The notes under the pieces are model-generated. The model made no database searches. It was not told where the DNA came from and saw only the letters and a list, made by a program, of their open reading frames with translations. DNA of 64,000 nt from Zygnema cylindricum (taxonomy: Eukaryota; Streptophyta; Zygnematophyceae; Zygnematales; Zygnemataceae), in contig JBBHKE010000793.1 in the NCBI GenBank assembly GCA_037447655.1, forward strand, positions 62,001 to 126,000. The letters are read 5' to 3'. Of the stretch, positions 47,001 through 58,591 are shown piece after piece. Position 1 is the first letter of the stretch; each line of letters begins with the position of its first letter. The translations under genes were made by a program, and so were the position numbers.

Positions 47001-47989
47001 AGTCGGCTTTGGTAATGGAGGTCCTCACCGGAAAAGGTGTTCTCGGTCAATTGGGTATCCAACCGACGGCCGTGAAAGCCCCATTTTTGGCGGGAATAGC
47101 ATTTTTATTCATTGGAGGTCTTTTGGGAGGATATGTGGTCATTAACAACCCTCCTGATATTAGTAAGGCTCCACCAAACCAAGGAGATGGGATCCCAAGG
47201 AATCCTTTGAAAACTTACGACTCTAAAAATGTGGACCCTCTCACTACTTATACTCGAGGAGGAGTTGTTACTCGCCCGGATGGACAGGTTTGTTTTTTTT
47301 TACTTTCTTTTTCCCTCTCCCTAAAATTTTCTCACCTCTCCCCCTCTCCCCCTCTCTTCTAAATCTACCCTATCCTTCTCCCCTTAGTTTTTTTGTGACT
47401 CGTCATATTGGTTTCTTATTTTCTGGACAACTTTTTTTAAAACTTTTGACTGTAAGAATGTTTTTTGTCTCGTAGTTTATATTTGAGAGAGTGGTTATTT
47501 GCTCGCGGAGAAGGGGATGTTTTTTTTTCTATCTTTTAAGATTCATTCTTTCGACCTTTTAAATAGTTTGGTTTTAAATTGGATATTTTGATAAATTTTA
47601 GATTTTTATCAAGTGATGGAAAGTACAGTAAAAAATTTACTTTCCAGAAATTAGTATATACAGCCGCCGTTGATTTACTGTTTAATTTTAGGAACATTTT
47701 AAATTGTTGTGTTATGGAAAAAGAATCTATCCCATTTGAACTAAAGCAAAATAAAACTGAAACTAAAGTTGAACGTAAGACGTAACTGAAACTGTTTTAT
47801 TAGTTGAAATCCGAAACAGATTGTCAATGTTTGTTGTTTTTGGAGAAAATGGTTTTCTCTTTTTTTCTACTTTCTTTTTTTTTTTACTATTTTTTATTGA
47901 GTGTTATCAATCTTAACGATGTGTTTTTATCAATTTTGCAGAAAGGACGAGAACCATACGCATCCGATCTTGAACCACCCAAGAAGTAA
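44038..47989 (+). CDS. two-helix LHC-like (ELIP/SEP/PsbS-superfamily) thylakoid protein
   Basis: Five exons that join in phase to 222 residues: 44038-44143, 45088-45162, 46006-46160, 47003-47287 and 47942-47989 (stop TAA). A Ser/Ala-rich N-terminus of about 65 residues, with Arg and almost no acids, is a good chloroplast transit peptide. The first helix carries the chlorophyll-binding LHC motif, ERNVGRLAMMGFASALVMEV (from residue 100), then LTGKGVLGQLGI, which is typical of LHC-like, ELIP and PsbS helices. A second hydrophobic segment (APFLAGIAFLFIGGLLGGYV) follows. The ~65-residue hydrophilic tail is Pro-rich (NPPDISKAPPNQGDG). Such proteins act in photoprotection or chlorophyll handling; which subfamily this is, I cannot say. 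Expected location is the thylakoid membrane. The 47288 donor is GTTTGT. A second ATG at 44056 has good context. Confidence 0.82.
46661..46875. pseudogene. two decayed copies of the LHC-like gene's exon 4 start
   Basis: After ctttcacag (ends 46679), cggctctggtcatggagatt then cttaccggataa parallels the real exon start at 47003 (cggctttggtaatggaggtc then ctcaccggaaaa). It reads TALVMEILTG and then a stop. A second, more diverged copy follows cttctcag (ends 46835): ggttcttaccggaaaaa is retained. Acceptor spacing is 156 and 167 bp. Confidence 0.85.
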
Positions 47990-50418
47990 AAAATAAGTGT
48001 ACAAAAGTAATCGAGAAAATAGATCAAGGAGATAATCAACTGTGATAATCAATCGAGAAAAAGGTGAAAAAATTGTTAGATTGTGAAAGATTATAATTGT
48101 TTGTTGAAGATTTTAAATAGTTTCTGGAAGATTCTACTTCGAGGTTTTGCTTAAAAGTTTGAGTTCCAAGTTTTTTTACTCACATGTTAGTGAGGTTTTT
48201 CATGTATTTATTTTAAGTTTTTGAGATGTGAAAACACATCTTAAAGTTTGATGTTAAGCATTTACCATGATTTTGAAAATGATCAATAAATGTAATATAT
48301 TTGAGTTTACAACTTTATTACGAAATGATGGTTTTTTTGTACTTTTCAATAACGGTATTTCTTTCTTAATGGGCTTGACAATCTGTGAATTAGGTTTACT
48401 TGTTATTATTAATAGTTATTCATTTGTTATTTGTTGTTATTTTTTTGTTTGTTTTTATGTCATTCTTTCTATTTTGTTACTGACAAATTAATTGTAGCAT
48501 TTATCTTTTGTACGGTTTTGGAAATTGCTGTTATGATTCTTAATTTTTTTTTCTAGTAAGTTCTATCTGTTTTTCAATTGGAAGTATCTTTCTGTGCAAG
48601 TTTTTCATGTGTATTTCTGAAATTTTGTTTTCAATTGTACAAAGATATCTACATAGGAGGTTAATCTGTTACTTCAAAAGTTTGTTGTCATTTGAATTGT
48701 TTTCCTGTCATAATACTATGTAAAAAACCCTGAAGATGATGACAATCAAAGAACACTCAAAGCAAAGTCTACTTGTTTAAACAAAAAACTATTTACATCT
48801 TTTGAAAACTTCTCTCTACTGCCTCTACTCTCCACCAATCAGAAGGAAAAGTATTGTCTTCTATACAATTACTACTTGTGTTGTTGTGAAAATTCATTCC
48901 TTCCTTACTGTATCCTACACTGATGTATCCTCCACTGCGAACACCTCGACTTCTAAAGGAAAGTTTCTTACATAATATTGTGAGGTAGAAACTTCATAGT
49001 ATGATGATGTCATCTCCACTGCATACAATTTATTCGCCCCTATTATTCAAAAGTAGAAACTACTCTCGTCTACATGATACTGCTATAATTTGAAAGCTTT
49101 TCGCCTCTTCCGCATATTACGTTGATATCTCCTCCACTGCATATCTTCCGATATACTATGTATCAATCAAAAGTAGAAACTATCATGTCTACAAGGTATT
49201 GTTATAGTGCAAGTTTTTACGTCTCTTACTCAATGGTGATGTCTCCTCTACTTTACATGAATCAATCAGCCCTTAAATCCGATCGAAAGTGAGAGCCTCC
49301 CTCTTCTACTTAATGTTGTTTTGCAAAGAAAAAAAAAAATCTTCTCTTCCTCATACAGTATGGTGATGTCTCCTCCATCGTAAATATTTCGTCTTCTCTG
49401 TATTAATCAAAAGTGGAAGTATCCATTTCTGCATCACATAGTGATGTCGAGATATCCTCTTCTTCATAATGAGGTGATGTAATCTTCTCTGAAATTTCTC
49501 CACTGTATATCTGTAGAAATACAGGAGGAGAGAATTGTTTAGACTATCGATGTATTTCTTTGTTATCTGAAGTGGTTTTTTTATTTCTCGACTGTTTGAT
49601 TTTGTGTGATGTCTTTTATTTGGTATTTTGCCCTTTTTTTCTATTTTGTTTCTACATACTCCAGTAGTTTATCATGGTGTAACTTTAACATAAATTATAT
49701 TTTGTTTGAAGAATCTTAACGACTTTGTAAGTTAAAATTTGAGCATGAAATACCCTAATTCTACAGTGTACTCATTATTATATGATTTTTTAAAAGACTA
49801 GATTATCATTGTAGCAATCAGAAAAACAACAAAAGCTCTACCTCTCAAACATAGAAAGATTCTCTTTCTAATATTTCTTACATACCAAGTCTCTATATTT
49901 CCTCGACTCAATTTCTACTCAATTTTATACCGCCCTATAAAATCAACAGTGGGCTTCATAAATAAACTCTATTAAAAAGGAGTGATGGTAAACCATCTTG
50001 TAGAGTCTTATAATTGCTTCACAAACTTTTCTAAAATTATCCATACTTACTAGTAATCTGACATTTTTGTGAGATATCGTACATTCAATACTCACAAAAT
50101 TAGACAGCGTGTTTAAGGACTTAAAAGGTTTTCCTGACAAAATGAAGTTAAAACTTATATATGTTTTATATCTATCAGGCATACTGACAAAAAGTTTTTT
50201 TTGAAAAAGGAAAAATCTTGCAAAAGATATGGTGACCAAGGAATATATTGCACCACATTTCACACTGTTCCTTAACAAAACTTCGCAACTTTTCTTCTCG
50301 TTTTCTTCTCATAATCGTACATTGCTGTCAAAAACAGATTTGTGTCCTTCGAAGGTTCTCCGACATTTTCTAAAAAATTGCAAGGTTTCTCAAAGCTTTA
50401 CCATGTTTTTCAAAATTA
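47990..50418. other. convergent intergenic region
   Basis: 3' flanks of the LHC-like and HVA22-like genes, AT-rich. It includes a degenerate ~110-bp tandem array (48890-49500). The open frames at 48267-48491 (plus) and 49943-50278 (minus) show no recognisable motif. I see no gene. Confidence 0.5.
48890..49500. repeat. ~110-bp degenerate tandem array
   Basis: About five units share gatgtctcctccactgcat, tcaatcaaaagtagaaacta and a tctacatgatactg-like block. Starts are near 48915, 49010, 49125, 49235 and 49365. Confidence 0.75.
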
Positions 50419-53400
50419 TTATTTAGAGCTTTGTAGGGTTTCACTCACCGGCAACGATAACTTTTCTATAGCTTGGGCACTGTCCTTCTTGATTGCATCC
50501 ATTAACTTCTCACGGTCTCGTTTTGGGATTGAAGAGAGTATCTCCATTTCTTCCTTCGTAAGGCTCAAACATTCCTTTGAAACAATCTTTGTAGACTTGA
50601 AAACCTCAAACTTGTTTATGGATAGTAACACGATATTGTCGTAAACATATTGAGCTCCTCGAGTATTTGGTAAAACAAGCCACGCAATGCCCGCGAGTCG
50701 TACCACACCATAATATGGAAGCCTGTATATCATTTATTATAATCATTTATGAAAAAAGACCAGAAATGTTATTAGAAAAAGTGATGCGAAACTATGAAGT
50801 GCAGCGAGGATACATTGTTTGCGAGCATTTATATGAAAACGATAAAGAATAACCCAAGCAATTTTAGGGAATCATGCCAAACCGTCATACGGAAGCTTGT
50901 ATATCATTTACAAGAAAAAGACGAAGAAAAACATTACAAACTACAATGGGGAACCATTGGTATAAAGAGGATACAATGTGTACAATCATTTTTGTGATGA
51001 TGATCATTATCGTTTTGACTTTTTTTGTTCTGTGTGTAACATTGACTGTGTTGTATATCTAATGTATCGAATAAATTTGTATTATATACCCAATATATGT
51101 AATAGATCTGTGTTATACACTCAATAAATCCAATAGATCCAATATAAAAAGGGTAGAATGTATCCTGCGAATTTAATGTACCAATACAATATCGAAAAAC
51201 ACACAACTTATTTAAATTTCGAACAAACTGGTCAAGAAATTTCTTTGCAGTTTCACTAAAACAATGTGTAATTCCTACCTCAAAAGTAAAAGAACCGTAT
51301 AAACAACTTAAATATCTCTGAAATGAAGACCCAGATATCATCAAACAAAAAATTAAAACTCCATGTTTGCTTGAAAAAAGAAAATCGTCACGTCGTTATC
51401 ACACTTCACCACCGGCTTCGAAAAAACACACACAAAAAAAAAGGCACTGAAATACTACACAGACTTTTGCTTAAAATCACAATTATGACAAAAAGTTTAT
51501 GGTATTGAGAAAGGTTTTTGACTTTTTGGACGGCTTAGGTTACACGATTTTTAGAACGCGATTTCTCGAACTAAAATTCGATAAGATAAAACAAAATTTT
51601 AAAACTAAACTAAATTGCAATAATAGTGTGAAGACTCACCAGACAATCGCTCGAGAAACGTAAGATTCGCCCAAAACGAGAAGAGAGTATAAAATCCAAT
51701 AAGTCAACCATTGTTTTTTGTCGTTTTTATCTCCATTTTCAACCGCTCTTATCGACTCCACCCTGAATAAAATAAAACGACAAATTTCAAAATCAGTCAA
51801 GAAAATCGAAAAATAACTTTTCGAAATCGTAAAATATAGCTAAATAAACACCGGAAGAAAACGCCAGGAAAAAAAACGGAAGAAACAGTTAAAAAAACTA
51901 ACAGTTTTTTATTTCTCCATTTAAAAGATATGACAATGACAGTCTTTATACGACAAAGAATTGAAAAAATCGACAAAGAATCGACAAAAAATCAACAAAA
52001 ATCGACGAGAAATCAGCACCAATTAACAAGAAAAGGAGATTTTTAAGGAATTATAAATGAGTTGAGCCGATGAAAAAATTTCTTACATAGGAAGAATCAG
52101 AGTCAGAAATGGCCTGCAAAAAAAAAAACAAAAAAAAACAAAAAAAAAAACACGTATAAGAAAAGTCACATAATATTGTGACATCATCTCCTCATACAAT
52201 CGGGCTTTTCATTTTGGGTTTGGGTGCTTTTATTTGCCTTGTTGTTGTTCCCGTTGCTCTCTTTAGTTTTACTGCCCTGGTAGTTTTTATGTGTTGGCCA
52301 TGCCACCCCTTTTGTACCCCCGGACTCAGATGGTTTACCATCGTGCTTTTTAATTTATCCTGCCCCTTCTCTTTTTTATTGATAAATAACAGTCTACTTG
52401 TTTTTATCTTTTTCTGAGTGAATTTCAGTTGACCTGCTTTGACTTTTTTTTTTAATCAGCTTTCAAAACTTAGACATTGAAGGATTAAAATGTTGAAAAT
52501 ATTCATAAAATAATGACTTCTACATTTCAACCAAACTATCCATAATCCATCCATCATATTAAAACCCATCTATAATGGTTATGATCAACTGGAGAGAAAT
52601 TTAACAAAAAAATTAACAAAAAATATTGCTGACAAACAATTTCAAAAGCAAAAAAATCAAAAAAATCAAATTGCAAGACTGCCAACTTACTTCCGGAAGT
52701 GAAAAAACGTTTAAACGTAGTCAACAATTACTTAGTGGCAAAAAGGTAAGTAAGAAGTAAAAGTTAAATTATAAAAGACTAAAAACGTTCAAATTGTAAA
52801 TTTAAAAGTTGGCTCATTAAAAACGTAAAAACATAGCCAGAAAAATTACTTTGAGGATAAAAACATTTGTAAACATAATAGTTAAACTTTTGAAGGTTAT
52901 TAACATAAAAACTGAAAATTCAAAAAACTGGCTCACAAAAAATATTTTAACATAGTCAAAGATTAATTAGTCTTAGAAAAAGATACTGAATGCAGAAACT
53001 AAATAGTAAAAGGTTACCAACATAAAATAGACAAAAAATAGACTAAAAATCATATAGACATATAGACATATAGACTTAAAATCTCAAATTTAAAGACTAT
53101 GAATCCAAGAAAGAAAAAAAGTGGTTTAAATCCCTTAGTGCTAAAAAGGTTACTCGGTATTAAAATTGAATACTAGAAGGTTGACAACACACAAATTAGT
53201 GTTGAAATTGAACAGTAAAAGGTTAGTAACACAAAAATTAGTATTAAAGTTGAATACAAGAAGGTTATTATTAGCATATAAAAACAATAAAAAAACAATA
53301 AAAACAATAATAAAAGGTCAGTAACAGATAAATAAGTATTAAAAACTGGCTTACCTTGCAATTTCCACACCAAATGCGGTGAGATACCATAGAATGGAGG

Positions 53401-53428
53401 GATCCCGGAAACGTGAATTTGTCAGCAT
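50419..53428 (-). CDS. HVA22/REEP (TB2/DP1 family) ER membrane protein
   Basis: Four exons that join in phase to 175 residues: 53428-53355, 52113-52087, 51762-51640 and 50722-50419 (stop TAG). HVA22/REEP proteins are hairpin-inserted ER proteins that shape tubular ER and affect vesicle traffic. Family blocks seen: PMVESIRAVENGDKNDKKQW followed by LTYWILYSLL (the classic S..AI..........QWLTYWV..S motif), then AIVWLPYYGVVRLAGIAWL and LPNTRGAQYVYDN (compare LP...GA..VY). These span about residues 33-115. The C-terminal 60 residues are charged and helical. The length is normal for the family. A GTGAGT inside the last exon (near 50447) could act as a donor and give a different C-terminus. The start is the first ATG of the frame. 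Confidence 0.88.
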
Positions 53429-53643
53429 CTTGATTTTTATTTTATTTTTTTTCTTGATTTTTTTCAAATTTAAACTCTGGTATTGAATTTACAAAAAAAG
53501 CTTTACTTTACTTTTATCTTTTCCTTCAGTATCTTGCTTTTATTTGTGACTATATTATTGTTTGATTGGATAGAATTGAAAAAAACTTATTGCATGCAAG
53601 AGAGAGAGAGGGAGGGAGGGAGGGAGGGAGAGAGATTATAACA

Positions 53644-53645
53644 TG

Positions 53646-53701
<56 letters not shown>
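53644..53701. repeat. (GA)n microsatellite
   Basis: About 25 uninterrupted ga units, preceded by a shorter gaga/gagg array at 53598-53635. Confidence 0.97.
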
Positions 53702-53703
<2 letters not shown>

Positions 53704-54010
53704 TAAAATCTCTAGTCGCACATAAATTGAGGCAAGAAATTTTGATAGGAAATGCTTGCGATTTTTTTTTACTCTTTACAAAAAAAGTTTATATAACCGA
53801 AAGTTGTAAAATTTTAAGGCACGTGTGAACACACTTTTAACACGTGTGTCATGCTGCAAAAATACGTACGGATTTGATTGCATGGGAATTGGTCGGAAAA
53901 AACATTAATAAGAAAAATAAAAAGGTTTCTCGTTTTTACCGCTTACGGCCTTTAATGTGGACTCTTAAAACAAACGTGACGTGACGTCTGTTCTTCATTG
54001 GAATCCACAC

Positions 54011-54256
54011 TACACCGCGAATCGTAATTAGGGTTAATGTTTTTTCGCCACTAATTACATCTTTTCTCCGTAGACACTTGTCGGATTGTGGATCTGACGG
54101 TGGCGATTGAAAGGTAAGATTCTCAGCTTCCGATTGGCGGTCTCAAACTGAAAATTGGACGAGTGTGCACGGAGAAAAGATGTCTTAAGCGGCAAAAAAA
54201 TTATTAACACTAATAGCGATACAGACTGGTACAAACTCATAGTTGTTCACGGTGTT
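54011..54256. mobile_element. family A fold-back MITE
   Basis: Starts tacaccgcgaatcgtaatta. The inner arms are atcttttctccgtagacact and gtgtgcacggagaaaagat. The right TIR (actaatagcgataca..ttcacggtgt) is interrupted by about 25 extra bases. Confidence 0.85.
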
Positions 54257-54949
54257 TAGTGCGAACGATTTAATCGCGACGAATTATACGTAACAAACGC
54301 ATTGAACCTTTTGAAAAAATCGTAAAAATCGTTAATGAATTTTCGTCCGTACTATTCCGTACATGTAAACAAAAATAAAAGTTTGTACATTTTTCGTACA
54401 TTTTCCGTATCTTTTCGTAATAGTCCGTACATTTTTGGTATAATTCCATACATTTCCGTATAATTTCTGTTCAGTTTACCGGACAGAAAGTACTACGAGG
54501 TGCAACTTATCCTTTCGTCAAATTCCGTACATTTACCGTACAAAACCGTAGAACTATCGTAAAATACCGTACAGTTTCCGTAAATTAGCCGTTCAGTTTA
54601 CCGGACAGAAAGTACATCGCGATTTTTTGCGATTTTTTCAAAAGTCACGAATTATACGTTTCAATCGCAAAAAAGGAAAAAATAGCGCGATTTGAACATG
54701 GTACAAACTCTAAGGTCCAGGTCCTGTTTGCTCTTAACTCTAGATTTGAAGTTTCGTACTAAATGTATTTTTATGAATTCAATTCTCCTCCTAGTCCTAT
54801 TTTTCTCCTCTTAAATAGTGCAGAACTGTGAACCACATTAATGGTGACATGGTGAGGTTCTTTTTTCTGCAGACAAATTAATTTTTGATTAATCGGTTTC
54901 AGGAGCTTTACAAGCTCATGTATCTAGGTATTAAACTTTTTTGGACGTT

Positions 54950-55442
54950 GAGGTACTGGACATCGGAGATTACACATTGGACAATGGACATTGTGTATTA
55001 GACAATGCACATTGCACATTGGATAATGTACAATGGACATTAGGAATTACAAATTAGATATTAGATAATGGATATTGTCACATTGGGAATTCGAAAATTG
55101 ACATTGCCCATTATACATCGGACGTTAGACATTGTACTGGAGATTAGATATTGCACATTGCAAATTAGACATTAGACATTGGACATTAATCATTAATTAA
55201 TTAGACATTGGATATCGGACATTGGACATTGGAAATTCCAAATTAGAAATTGGAGTTTGACATTGTCACGTTTGACATTGTCACATTTGACATCGGACGT
55301 TAGACATTGCACATTAGACATTGTACATTGGACATTGATGACAGTTTACATTGCACATTGCATATTCGACATCGTACATTGGACATTGGGACAGTAGACA
55401 TTGCACATGGGCCATCAGACATCAGACATTGGACATTGAGGG
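54950..55442. repeat. gacattg/gcacattg minisatellite, ~490 bp
   Basis: About 40 short words of the form gacattg, gacatta, gcacattg and gatattg in one orientation, with variable 6-13 bp spacing. The only frame across it (55307-55492) reads HIRHCTLDI-type repeats and is an artefact. Confidence 0.9.
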
Positions 55443-56098
55443 GGAGAGCGAGAGAGGACACAAAAGGAGAAAACAAAGAGACTTTTCCTTAATAAAAATG
55501 AAAACAAGAAGTTGAAGGAAATTATTGTTCAGAAGTTCCCTCAGGAACCTTCCTCCATTGAAATTCAACCGTAAAAAATCCTAAAAACCTCAAAAAAAAA
55601 ACCCTACATCTTTTAAAGAGCCCAAAAACTCTAAAAAAAAAGGGGAAAAAAAAAATCCCAATTAACCCAAAAGAAATCCTAAAAGCCCATTTACAAAACC
55701 TGAAAAAAACCTAAAGAATCCCGAAAGAATCCCTAGAAATCCCTTAAAGAAAAAGCCCAAAACCCACCCAAAAAAAGTCCTAAAAACCCTCAAATCCCCC
55801 CCCCCCCCCCCCCCCCCAGAAAAAAAAACCTTTAAAAATCCCCAAAAACCCAAACATAAATTAAAAAAAAAAAAAACCGTTCAAAAAGACACCAAAAAAT
55901 AATAAAAACTACGAAAAAGGAAAAAAAAAAAAAAAAAAAGAGGTTGTGCGACAAATGTGCTGTCATTTAAAAAAGGGAAAAAAAAAAAAAACTAAAAAAA
56001 AAGAAAAAAAAAACTAAAATGAAACTAAATAATTAAAAAACCTTTGTGCACTCGTCCTCCTTGTCCAAACCTTCTCTCTCTCTCCCTCCCTCCCTCCC

Positions 56099-58507
56099 TC
56101 ATCTCCTCGTCTTCTTCCTCTGTCCTCTATCCCCCTGGTCGCCTGCTGGTCGGTCCCTCGTACTAAGTTGGGGGGTAGAGGGAGGGAGAGGGAGAGGGAG
56201 AAGGGGAGAGGGAGAGAGAGAGAGAGAGCTATGAGCCGTCTGAGGCATAGTTCCTTGACTTTGGTTCTCCTCGTTCTTCCTCTTTCTCCTTCCTACTCCT
56301 CCAACCTGCCCAAAAAAAAACAACAACAAAAAAAAAAAAAAAACTTAAAAACTGAGAAACTTAAAAAAACTCAAAAAAAAAAAAAAAAAAAAAACAAACA
56401 AACTGAAAAAAACAGGAAAAAGAGGGAAACAAAGAACAAAAATCGGTACCTGCCCGGTTGGGGGAGAGGGAGAGGGAGAGAGAAGGAGAGGGAGAGCGAC
56501 ATGGGTAGGGCTGGGGGGAAGAGGAGAGGGAACAGAAGGGGGGTGTGGAGGGAGACGGAGAGGGAGGGTTGAGCCTCTCCCTCTTCCCCCTCGGAGCCTC
56601 CTCGGTATTCTCGTCTCTCTTTGTTTTTCGCGAAACCTGCGAGAAAAAAAAAAAACAAAAAAAAAGTTAAAAAAATGAAAAACGGAAAAACAGAAAAACG
56701 GAAAACTGAAAAACTGAAAACTACAAAATTTGATAACGGAAAAGTTAAAAATTGAAAAATTGAAAAGTTGAAAAATGGAAAACGGAAAATAAAAAAACGG
56801 ACAAAGAAGACAAAAAAGTGTACCTGTCCAGTTGGAGGAGAGAGAGGGAAAGAACTTGGGGGGGGAGGAGGGAGAGAACTTGGAGGGGGGAGGAGGGAGA
56901 GAACTTGGGGGGGGAGGAGGGAGAGAACTTGGGGGGGGAGGAGGGAGGGAACTTGTGGGGGGAGGTGGACGGGGAAGGGGAAGGGGAGGGACAACGGTAT
57001 GGGTAGGGCTGGGGGGATGAGGAGAGGAAATAGAAGGGGAGTGCGAGGGGGAGGGAAAGGGAGAGGGAGAGGGAGGGGTGAGTCTCTCCCTCTTCCCCCT
57101 TGGAGCCTCGTTACTTTCGTCTCTCTTCGTTTTCCTCGAAACCTGCGACAAAAAAAATACAAAAAATGGAAAACGGAAAACTGAAAAACTGCAAACTGAG
57201 CTCCATTCTCTCAATCGGAAAAAAGACAAAAAAGGACAAAAGCACAAAAAAGATAAAGGACAAAGAAAGAGAGAGTGAGACAAAAAAAGAAAAAAAATGG
57301 ACAAAAGGGCAAAAAAGTGCACCTGTCCAGTTGGGGAAGGGAGAGGGAGAGAACGCGGGGGAAGAGGGGGAGGTACAGCAGCATGTGTAGGGCTGGGGGG
57401 AGGAGCTGAGGGAAGAGAAGGGGATGGAGAGGGAGAGGGAGAGGAAGAGGGAGGGTTGAGTCTCTCCCTATTCCCCTTTGGAGCCTCGCTACCTTTATCA
57501 CTCTTCGATTTTCTCGAAACCTGCGACAAAAAAAATCCAAAAAACGGAAAACTGAAACACTGAAAACTGGACTCTCTTCTTTCAAACAGAAAAAAGGACA
57601 AAAAAGACAAAAAGGACAAAAAGACAAAACACAAAAAAAAAAAAGACGATGACAAAGGAGAAAAGGGCAAAAATAATAAAATAGGACAAAAAGGTCAAAA
57701 AAGACAGAAGGACAAAAAAGGAAAAAAAGGGACAAAAGGACAAAAAGGGCAAAAAACGAAAAACGATTCAACGACAAAAAAAAGAAAAAAAACGGGCCAA
57801 AAAGGCAAAAAGTATACCTGTCCAGTTGGGGGAGGAACAGAGGCATGGGGAAGGCTAGAGGGAAGAGGAGAGAGATGAGAAGGGGAGGGGGAGGAAGTGG
57901 GAGAGGGAGAGGGAGGAACAACGGCATGGGTAGGGCTGGGAGGAAGAGGAGAGGGACGAGAAGGCGAGGGGGAAGGAGAGGGAGAGGGAAGGGTGAGTCT
58001 CTCCCTCTTCCCCCTTGGGGCCTCGTTACTATCGTCTCTCCTCGATTTCTTCGAAACCTGCGAAAAACCAAAAAACGGAAAACTGAAAAACTGAATAACT
58101 GAAAAATAAATTAAATTTTGTCAGTTAGAAAAAGGACAAAAAAAAGGAGAGACAAAGAAAAAGGGAGATAGGAAAGAGAAAAAACAGACAAACAAGGGAA
58201 AGAAGTGTACCTGTCCAGTTGTAGGGGGCGGAGGGAGAGACCCTGAAGGGGGAGGGGGAAAGGGGAGGGACAGCGACATGGGTAGGGCTGGGGGGAAGAG
58301 GTGAGGGAAAAGAAGGAGAGGGAGAGGGAGAGGGAGGGGTGAGTCTCTCCCTCTTCCCCCTTTGGACCTTGTTACTTTCATCCCTCGATTTCTTTGAAAC
58401 CTGCGACACAAAAAAAACCAAAAAACTGAGATACTAAAAACCGAAAACTTCATTAAATTTTGTCAGTTGGAATAAGGACAAAAGGACAAAAAGGGAAAAG
58501 GATAAAG

Positions 58508-58591
<84 letters not shown>

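Larger units (their letters stand above)
53429..56098. other. intergenic region rich in repeats
   Basis: From left to right: (GA)n at 53600-53700, a family A element (54011-54256), a stretch of cgtacattttccgta-type words (54330-54650), the gacattg array (54950-55440), and a run of C/A homopolymers (55600-56040, including ~22 C at 55796-55817). No gene recognised. Confidence 0.55.

Noticed and set aside
49943-50278. 111-residue minus-strand frame next to the HVA22-like gene
   Set aside because: No family features and no in-phase splice to the HVA22 exons. The gene already ends at a stop at 50419.
56345-57670. 441-residue continuous minus-strand frame
   Set aside because: It reads through acceptors, donors and CT-rich introns of the exon array. 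The repeated VSRK/PTGQ blocks with conserved splice sites indicate separate exons.
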